Source of the DNA: Zarea fungicola
Lineage: Eukaryota > Ascomycota > Sordariomycetes > Hypocreales > Cordycipitaceae
Assembly (NCBI GenBank): GCA_900169235.1
Contig: FWCC01000278.1
Coordinates: forward strand, 62,001-126,000
Length of the DNA: 64,000 bases
Direction of reading: 5' to 3'
The translations under genes and the position numbers were made by a program. The notes below the pieces were generated by a model. It saw nothing but the letters and a program-made list of their open reading frames with translations. It was not told the origin of the DNA and did no database searches. Position 1 is the stretch's first letter, and each line of letters opens with the position of its first letter. Shown one piece after another: positions 56,857 to 64,000 of the stretch.

Positions 56857-58079
56857 ATGAGAATTCTTAGCTTGCTTGCCTGCGGGCTTGTCCACTTTGC
56901 TGTTACCGGCGCGGTAGCACATGGAAATATGCAAAGAACGTACTACCCGTTCAGAGAGCTTAATGGAACCTCAATTGTTGAATCTGTTTCCCAAAAAGGC
57001 CAGCTAGATGGTCCAAAGCTTCATCCAGGCGCCAATGAGACGGTCTTTGATTGGTGAGATGAAAAAGTTATGCATCTCTAATTGAACAAGACTCTAACTT
57101 TACACAGGTGGTATTTCGATGCAGTGTCAACAAGTTCGAGAAGCGAATCAATTACAGTGGTCTTTTACAATACCGGCGAACACGGGTTTCTCACTCCATA
57201 CCAAGGCGGGCCGCTCAGTGTTCAAATTTCCGGAACGTTGAAGAATGGCACTATTTTCAACGTTTTTGCTCCGGCAACTGACGGAGCTTTGATTGAGTCG
57301 AGTGGCAAGAGCATTAAAGGAGATTGGAAAGGAACAGGCAGCCGCTTCACTGGTAGAAATCTTGACAGCCGCAACCCAGAGTACAAAGTTGCAATCAACA
57401 ATCCGTCTCTCGGCATATATGGCAGTCTAACATTACGATCAGTATGTAAAACTTCTTCTCTTTTTATTTGTGCTATTTTATTAACTACAGCCAGATTTCT
57501 CCTCCACGCTACCCTTGTGCCGTCGATCAGCCTGGTGTTTCGGAAGAACTTATCCCCAACATTTATTGGGCCAATATGCAACCAGATGCGACTGCAATAA
57601 TCGACCTCAATATCAACGGAGCTCCCCTCAAGTTCCAAGGCGTCGGCTACCATGACAAGAATTGGGGCGCAGAGCCGTTGCAGAAGGCAGTCAAATCGTG
57701 GTACTGGGGCCATGGCCGACTCGGTCCTTACTCGTTGGTTTGGTTCGACACAGTGACTCTGGACGGCAGGGAGCATTTCTCATCTTGGGTCACCAAAGGG
57801 GGCAAAATTGTATCGCAAAGCTGTATTCCCGACTCGATTGTTGTCCGACCATGGGGCGCGAATCCCGAGTTCCCCCCGCCGCGAGGAGCCGGCGCACCGT
57901 CTGGCTACACCTTGCGCTATGATATGGGCACGGCGGGAGTGCTAATGGCCAATTTTACTCAGGAGGCAGTCGTGCAGGATACTGAATTGTATAAAAGAAT
58001 GATTGGGTCTATTTCTGGAGGAGTTGCAGGAGGCGAGCAGTACAACGGACGGGCCCTCTGCGAGCAATTTCAGTTCTAG
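56857..58079 (+). CDS. Lipocalin-like CrtC/AttH-family protein, Diels-Alderase type
   Basis: Three exons, 56857-57053, 57108-57441 and 57495-58079, give 371 aa. The N-terminus MRILSLLACGLVHFAVTGAV is a signal peptide or membrane anchor. The two-lipocalin fold is indicated by VFDWWYFDAVS, GSLTLRSISPPRYPC and the diagnostic GVGYHDKNWG (about 226-235), followed by WYWGHGRLGPYSLVWFD. Length, signal peptide and these motifs fit the fungal family that includes Diels-Alderases of decalin-forming pathways (CghA, Fsa2, MycB type) and related hydratases. No PKS or PKS-NRPS is in the window, so it looks like an orphan or part of a dispersed pathway. Phase-matching sets the last acceptor at CCAG rather than the ACAG four bases earlier. 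Confidence 0.85.
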
Positions 58080-58387
58080 TTGTACAGGAAGTTTCTGCGG
58101 CTTACTTATTTAAACTCTGAAAGTTAAAAAAATATTTTTCTAGGTTAGCATGCGGCATTATCGCAGATGTGACTCGGCTATCAAGGCTTCGGCGACAGCC
58201 TACATAGCGTCTCGTGTTGGCGAGCTCTATAGAAGTCGCTAGCAAAATGGCTGCTTAACAATATTTATACATGTTTTCCATAATAAGTAAAATACCTTAC
58301 TTCATTACCTTTTTAATGTTGCTGCTTTCAAGGCACTTGATACATCCTGGATAACTTCGACGTGGCGCACAGTACTGCTGGCTGCCC

Positions 58388-58805
58388 TAGCTAACAGACG
58401 CTCTTCGGCAGATACAAAAGCAATTAATGTGGCACGAACTGCTCCTGTCGGACTATACTGAATACCGCCAGCTCCCTTTTCATCATCTGATGCTGAGCGC
58501 AGTGGCCACCAGAACAAAAAGGGAAAGAAAAGAAATTAATTATCTAACATGGCCGCCGATCTCTAGTTCACCGCCTGTCTTTCTGGCTCGGCATTGAAAT
58601 ATATAAGAGTGGTATATATATTTCTATCAAGTCAGTAGTTTAGAAAATATTTAAATATAAAGTAATATAGCAATCCTAATATTAGAGCTGTCTTTAAATG
58701 CAAGCGACTCTATAGAGTGCTAAAAGTGCACTATATTATACCTGCTGCTTTGGATTAGGGATTAATTAGTATGCTAAGAACACTATCTAAGTACCGCGAC
58801 ATACC
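58388..58805. repeat. Dispersed direct repeat, AT-shifted copy
   Basis: This matches 60532-60930 in order and orientation, with landmarks TCGGACTATACTGAATACCG, GGAAAGAAAAGAAAT, CACCGCC.GTCTTTCTGG and ATTAATTAGTA. Differences are largely C-to-T and G-to-A in this copy (for example TAATATTAGAG for AAGTACCAGAG), as expected of RIP. Probably a transposon remnant. I see no coding frame. Confidence 0.75.
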
Positions 58806-58867
58806 GACGCGGGCTCGTTACGAATGACGCGCGCTGCCTCGCACGCCGGCTCTTGACAGCTTTCCCA

Positions 58868-59650
58868 CTATGCCCTGGGCCAGTTGCCAGCGAACGTGAG
58901 CAACGCGCCATTGGAAGACCTAGCAATACTCCTGTCTGTCAGGAACAGAGCGTATTTGGCAACGTCATCAACTTTGATCATGTTGTGTGGTTGCATAACG
59001 TTACTACCAACGGTCTTTTCGTAGCCTTGCTTATTGATGCCAGTAGTGGAGAAACTGTCTGCAATATTGGTGTCAGGCATGGCGCCTAACATGAGACAGA
59101 TACTGTAGATGCCTTGATCTCCATAGAAGCTCGCGGTATGCTTGACTAGCGCCAGCACGCCATGCTTGGTAACTGTGTATGCCAACCCAGATTTGTGGCC
59201 TGTGTACGAAGCGTTGCTGCCAATTTGAATTATTAGGCCGCCATCTCCCTGCTTGAGAAATGCGTTAACAGCTGCCTTTGCACACAAAAAACTGCCAGTC
59301 AAGTTGATGTTCAGCAACCTGGCCCAGACTTCCTGGTCTAATTCAGCCACGGGATCGAAACGATCCATAACGCCGGCATTGTTAACCAAGACATCAAGTC
59401 TGCCAAACTTGACCAAAATTTCATCGACCAGATGCTGTATGGCAGCCTCGTCAGTTATATCCACCCTCGCCGCCAAAAAGCGACCCGTTTGATTCAGCTC
59501 TGCACGAGCAGAGCCTAGACGCTCGTCGTTGATGTCGCAAATTGCCACATTTGCGCCAGCATCCAGGTATGCTTTCGCAATAGCTTTCCCAAGGCCACCA
59601 CCCCCTCCGGTGACAAGCACTGTGGTTCCTTGTAATTGCTGTGGTGGCAT
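58868..59650 (-). CDS. Short-chain dehydrogenase/reductase (SDR)
   Basis: A single exon of 260 aa from the ATG at 59650. The Rossmann motif TGGGGGLG near residue 14, ICDIN after beta-2, LVNNAGVMD, IGSNASYTG with the catalytic Ser and YTVTK with catalytic Tyr and Lys define a classical SDR. AICDIN (Asp at the end of beta-2) suggests NAD(H) preference. Substrate unknown. The gene sits between two copies of a dispersed repeat, 0.8 kb from the lipocalin-like gene and convergent with it. The frame is intact although the left repeat ends about 60 bp from its stop. Confidence 0.93.
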   Translation of the reverse strand: MPPQQLQGTTVLVTGGGGGLGKAIAKAYLDAGANVAICDINDERLGSARAELNQTGRFLAARVDITDEAAIQHLVDEILVKFGRLDVLVNNAGVMDRFDPVAELDQEVWARLLNINLTGSFLCAKAAVNAFLKQGDGGLIIQIGSNASYTGHKSGLAYTVTKHGVLALVKHTASFYGDQGIYSICLMLGAMPDTNIADSFSTTGINKQGYEKTVGSNVMQPHNMIKVDDVAKYALFLTDRSIARSSNGALLTFAGNWPRA

Positions 59651-61357
59651 GACTGTAACCTCCTGGTAGGGTCCAAGACGTATTTGAGGACGAGCAATCA
59701 AGAAACTGGAGACCTGGAGAAAAGCGCAGTAGTTTTGTTGAACCTTTTTGAAATGAATTATTAGAACTTCTGTCAGGAACGTTATTGCTGGTACGAAGAA
59801 GGTGATGGGAGAGATTGCAAGAAGGCAGCTGTAATATAGCTATACGCCGTGAATGATCACTCTATCACTGGAGAGGAGGAAGTCCTCTCTAGTAAGCACT
59901 ACGCCGCCTTCTAGCCTTTTATCCGCCGCCTTCTACCAGGTGGCACACCATGAGTCGTGACAGCTTCTGGATCCGCCTACAACATTCGTGTGGGCAGAGC
60001 AATGCACAGGTCTATAAGAATTCCATACTCAAGTCGAACGCGATGCGCCGTTCCGTGATATAACATCCCCAAAATATATGGAGTACAGAGTACTTGCAGT
60101 AAGATTAATATGCAAAGCTACCAGTGGGAACGAACTCTGTTAAACACACACGGGTATCACTGTTTGCGTCGGCGGCGGTTTTTGCCTTGAACTAGTTACA
60201 TGGCCCGAACTGGCGGGGACGCCACCTTGTCCATTCCGGGGACATCATTTACCGCTTTTGCCATCCCATGGGATCGACATCCGATTAGGTTAATGAACCA
60301 TGTATGAGGCCCACCTCAGTCAGATTGACTGATGACTGCGAAATTTCGAGTCCAAAATAATCTGTCAAACCGATCACATTGCTGGCCGCCTGGGGTTTTG
60401 TGTAGAAACTGTGATTTAGTTGCATTGGCTTTTCCTATCCTCATTGCCCTCTGTATCCCTGTGGAGCAGTTGCTCAAACCACGACCCAGTGTGCGGGAAT
60501 TTATCGCGCTGGAACCGGCCGGTGATACCAACACACAGACGTTGTTGGACAGATGCAAAACAGTTACTGTGGCACAGAACTGCTCCAGTCGGACTATACT
60601 GAATACCGACAGCTCCCTTTTTCGTCCGATACTAAGCGCGGTGGCCACCCGAAAAAAAGGAAAGAAAAGAAATAACTGTCTGAGACAGCCGCTGATCGTA
60701 ACTCACCGCCCGTCTTTCTGGTCAGGCATTGAGAGTGGTGCATATGTTTCTATCAAGTGAGAAGCTTGGAAAAGACCCGAATGCGCAGTAATATGGCAAT
60801 CCAAGTACCAGAGCTGTCTTTGGAAGCAAGCGTCTCTGTGCAGTACTGAAAGTGCGCTACATTGCATCTGTTGCGTTTGGATTGAGAATTAATTAGTACG
60901 CTAGGGACAGGATCCAAGTACCGAGACTTGCTGTGTTGTCTCGCCTGCGCTGGGCTACTTACGTGGAGGACACTATCGGCCCTGTTATCAACTACAGTCA
61001 TGAGCATTTTGTTCTACTTTGCCTCTTCATCTCGTTTTCATTAATTTTTTGTCTGCTTCCTAACACCGTGTTGGTTTAATTCGAGGGATAACCAATTGAA
61101 GCTAGCTGGCCGAGAACTATCCTACGTCTCGGATTCCCATTACTCATCTCAAATGTCTTAGTATGGACTGTGTCTTAGCCCACGACGTGGATATCAGTTC
61201 ATTTGCCGTAGGTGATATATGATTTGAAATTAAAATAAACATTTAAAAGTGCGAACTGCCGCTCGATCCTGCATCTCTGACCGAAGCCCCTTAAACTCAG
61301 CATCACGCGTTTAATAGCACTTCGTACAGCCAAGGCCCTTTAACAAATTTTCACACA
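59651..61357. other. Intergenic, contains the second dispersed repeat
   Basis: Upstream region of the SDR gene followed by the repeat copy at 60532-60930. Short frames across the repeat are not supported as genes. Confidence 0.5.
60532..60930. repeat. Dispersed direct repeat, GC-richer copy
   Basis: Partner of 58388-58805. It keeps more C and G at the variable positions, so it is either less mutated or closer to the ancestral element. Confidence 0.75.
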
Positions 61358-61794
61358 ATGCGACTGATGCTTTGGCTGCTGTCGGCCACTACGGCTACCG
61401 CTCTTTCAACTAGCTGTGGCCAAACTGTCTACTCGCAGGAGGATCTCGACGATGCGATAGATCAAGCCATAATGACAAATAACAATCCATCAACCTTTGG
61501 CGGGAGGTATCCGCATCGCTTCGGCAATAGAGAAAATGTTCAGTTTCCCAACTGCGATACTGGGACTTCATTTGTGTTGTATCCGCTCAAGCAGGGCAGC
61601 GTGTATGATGGTGGTAAGAACATCGTCAACCCCTTCCACCGGATATTGGCTATAGACTCGTCTAACAAGAAGAAGGACCACCCGGGGCAGACTACGTCGT
61701 TTACGACCGTGACACTAATGAATTCTGTGGAGCAATGACGCATACAGGTGCTCCTACGAGAAACGGGTTTGTTAGCTGTACGTATATAGACTAG
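61358..61794 (+). CDS. Secreted ribonuclease of T1/F1 type, frameshifted, catalytic Glu replaced
   Basis: A signal peptide (MRLMLWLLSATTATALS) is followed by YSQEDLDDAIDQA, YPHRFGNREN (active-site His and guanine-binding Glu positions), VYDGG, HRI (Arg position) and, in another frame, EFCGAMTHTG with the second active-site His and NGFVSC. The two parts join if one G is missing in the G-run near 61685; total length would be about 145 aa, normal for the family. Aligned with RNase T1, the EWP motif that carries the general-base Glu reads LYP here, so guanyl-specific activity is doubtful even if the frame is intact. Inactive RNase-fold secreted proteins are known as fungal effectors; that role is only a possibility here. 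Confidence 0.75.
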
Positions 61795-62513
61795 GACGTC
61801 ATGCGAGTAATTTGCAAAGGCAATTTGTGCAGCCTATTTATTCTAGATTTCAAGGCCAAAAACAATAACATGAGGACTGGCTGTCCGAGTCTTGGGTGAC
61901 AGCCCAGACAGCACGACATTTTGGCACAAGACTGGGTATTGGATGCTGCCAAAATGACTCTTTGACGGTGCAAAATACATCTTGGTGACTATTTCATGTC
62001 TACAATTATAGAATACAGTAGAAATCCTATGCATCTTAATTTCCAAATTTACAACATTTCTTTTGCCTGGGCGGCTTACAGAGACCTTCAAAATAGCCGA
62101 CAGCGAGGCGATCCAAAGTTGTACTATTTCAACCTGATCGCCAGGCAAGTAGAAAATAGCACCAGGATTGGTTTGTGCCCGATCGCCTTGCTAGTTGTAT
62201 GTTTGCGGTGGCGCACATCCCAGAGTGTACAGTGCCAGTATCTCAATGATTCGCAGTAATGGAGAGTACCCCAGCGATATGTGAGACAAGGATTGCGCTA
62301 CGCTGCTCATCAGGTAGTTATGGTTTGGCAACCAGCGTGGAGCAAGTCTAGGGTCTCTTGGATTGAAATTATTACCGCCCCATCCCAACCCCGCGATGCA
62401 GGTGGAGGCATCGGCATATTACAACCTAACACCTATCTCCGCAAGCATTGTGCAGAACAGACATCGTGGAAATTGGCTCTTGGCCTGTAACTAGCTCAGT
62501 ATATTTTTACAAG
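61795..62513. other. Intergenic, no gene supported
   Basis: Region between the ribonuclease and the M20 gene; I see nothing but short overlapping frames. Confidence 0.4.
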
Positions 62514-63857
62514 ATGCAAATCCGCGCCGCCCCCGATGCGCTCGGCGCGATTCACCAGGCTGCCGAGGCCGCTGGTGTCGCCTTCTGGCCCGTCAACAAG
62601 CAGATCCACGACAACCCGGAGCTCGCTTTTCACGAGTTCATCGCGCACAAGGCCCTCACTGCTTTCATGGACTCTCAACCTGGATGGAAAGTCAGTAGAT
62701 CTGTGTACGGTATGGAGACGGCGTGGATTGCCGAGTTTGACAGTGGCCGCCCCGGTGCCGTGGTGTCCTTCAACGCCGAATACGGTAGGTTACGCCATGA
62801 CGCTACGACAGAATTGAGCTAAAATTGTCAAAAAGACAGCTTACCAGGTATCGGGCATGCCTGTGGTCATAACTTGATTGCGACGGCCTCGGTGGTTGGC
62901 GCAGTCGCTGCCGCTCAGGTCATGGCGGCCAAGCAGCTCCCAGGCAAAATTGTCCTCTTCGGAACACCCGCAGAAGAGAGTATGTACAGTTCATGATGAC
63001 TCCAACTGTCTCTGCTAATAACGGTGTTAGACGGTGGCGGCAAGATTAAGCTTCTTGATGCCGGCGCCTACAAGGACTACAATGTCGACTTGAGTCTCAT
63101 CTCTCACCCTGGCATCACGCCGACCTCTGCGCGTCTGGGAACCACAGCCATTTCCAGCTTCAGGATTGAGTACTTTGGTGTCGCGGCACATGCTGCAGCA
63201 AACCCATGGCTCGGAGTGAATGCCCTCGACGCCCTGGTTCAGGGCTACAATAACTTCTCCATGCTGCGGCAGCAAACAATCCCCGGTGAGATTATCCAGG
63301 GCCACATCACCCACGGCGGCGACGCATCCAACATTATCCACAAGTATGCCGCCGGCAACTTCACTGTGCGCGCCGACTCGATCGCCCGGCTCAACACCCT
63401 GCACGAGCAAGTCGCCCACTGCTTCCAGGCAGGGGCGCTCGCCACGGGCGCCAGGCTCAAAATGACAAAGACGGCCAGCTACAAGAATCACATCTCCAAT
63501 GGGCCCATGGCCGAGGCGTTTACGCGGTACTACAACGCGCTGGGTAGCGAGCGTGCGATTCCGACCGACAGCGACAAGGACGCGGCCAATGGCAAGACGC
63601 AGGCCAGCACCGACCAGGGCGACATCTCGCATGCCATGCCCTCCATCAGTCCCAATTTTGAAATCATACCAGGACCTGGCGGCCAGGGTCCGCACAATCC
63701 AGGTTTTGCGGCATCTGCCGGCACCAAGGAGTCCTACAACCGAGCCTTGCGCGTTGCCAAGGGTTTAGCTGGCGTGGCCGTTGACGTGCTCGGCGATCCG
63801 GACCTTCTGGCCGAAATAAAGAGGAGCTGGGAGCAGGACATGGAGAGGGCGGGCTGA
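62514..63857 (+). CDS. M20 family amidohydrolase/dipeptidase (PM20D2-like)
   Basis: Three exons, 62514-62784, 62836-62979 and 63031-63857, give 413 aa in one frame. [11 protein letters not shown] at the N-terminus, the metal-binding [11 protein letters not shown] in exon 2, TPAEE with the catalytic and metal-binding Glu, then [18 protein letters not shown] and a late [12 protein letters not shown] are the expected order for M20 peptidases of the amidohydrolase/PM20D2 group. Introns are GTAGGT..AAAAG and GTATGT..GTTAG. The product should be a zinc-dependent cytosolic enzyme that cleaves amide bonds of N-acyl amino acids or dipeptides. No signal peptide. Intact and of usual length. Confidence 0.93.
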
Positions 63858-64000
63858 TTAAATAGTACTCAGCAAAAGGCTTATTCTTGTTATTAACCCG
63901 CAAGCGCCACTATTTCTCCATGAAAAGGCCGCGCAAGCTAGTTGGTTGGTAAACTAAGTTGGTTAGCGGCTTGGTAATTGCCGTAAAGACGGACAATTGT

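Overview
The window is nuclear DNA of a filamentous ascomycete (Pezizomycotina; a Sordariomycete, perhaps Hypocreales, is my inference). The signs are short GT..AG introns with CTAAC/CTGAC branch points, an intron-bearing tRNA-Phe, a Zn2Cys6 regulator, a HET protein, NACHT proteins of fungal NLR type, monomodular NRPS genes, a T1-type ribonuclease and a repeat pair that looks marked by repeat-induced point mutation. The assembly has one 55-N gap and three 2-N placeholders. LAYOUT. 0-12.4 kb is a gene-poor, repeat-rich arm: tRNA-Phe(GAA), a broken coiled-coil gene, a Zn2Cys6 transcription factor, minisatellites, a zinc-finger-like ORF and three degraded members of an unrecognised coiled-coil family. 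12.5-24 kb holds two paralogous A-T-C nonribosomal peptide synthetases in head-to-head orientation; the left copy has a one-base frameshift between its A and T domains. 26-32 kb holds a small secreted protein, a thimet-type M3 metallopeptidase, and two decayed pieces of a fungal surface-protein family. 33-51.5 kb is an island of self/non-self-recognition type genes: a SesB-hydrolase/NACHT protein with a polytopic membrane C-terminus, a HET protein, a BAHD acyltransferase, an ankyrin protein with a membrane C-terminus, a truncated EF-1alpha-like GTPase and a SesB/NACHT/ankyrin protein. 52-64 kb is a mixed metabolic and secreted arm: a methyltransferase, a broken tannase/feruloyl esterase, a lipocalin-like Diels-Alderase/CrtC-type protein, an SDR, a T1-type ribonuclease with a replaced catalytic glutamate, and an M20 amidohydrolase. 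HOW THE GENES MAY WORK TOGETHER. The two NRPSs share one ancestry and a 3.1 kb divergent intergenic region, so co-regulation is plausible, but no full tailoring cluster lies beside them. In the island, the two minus-strand membrane-tailed genes carry a similar block of about 140 bp at nearly the same distance upstream of their starts, which is the best physical hint of co-regulation or joint duplication. Many genes carry a single in-frame stop or one-base frameshift, some at homopolymers; the sequence alone cannot tell whether these are pseudogenes or base-calling errors.
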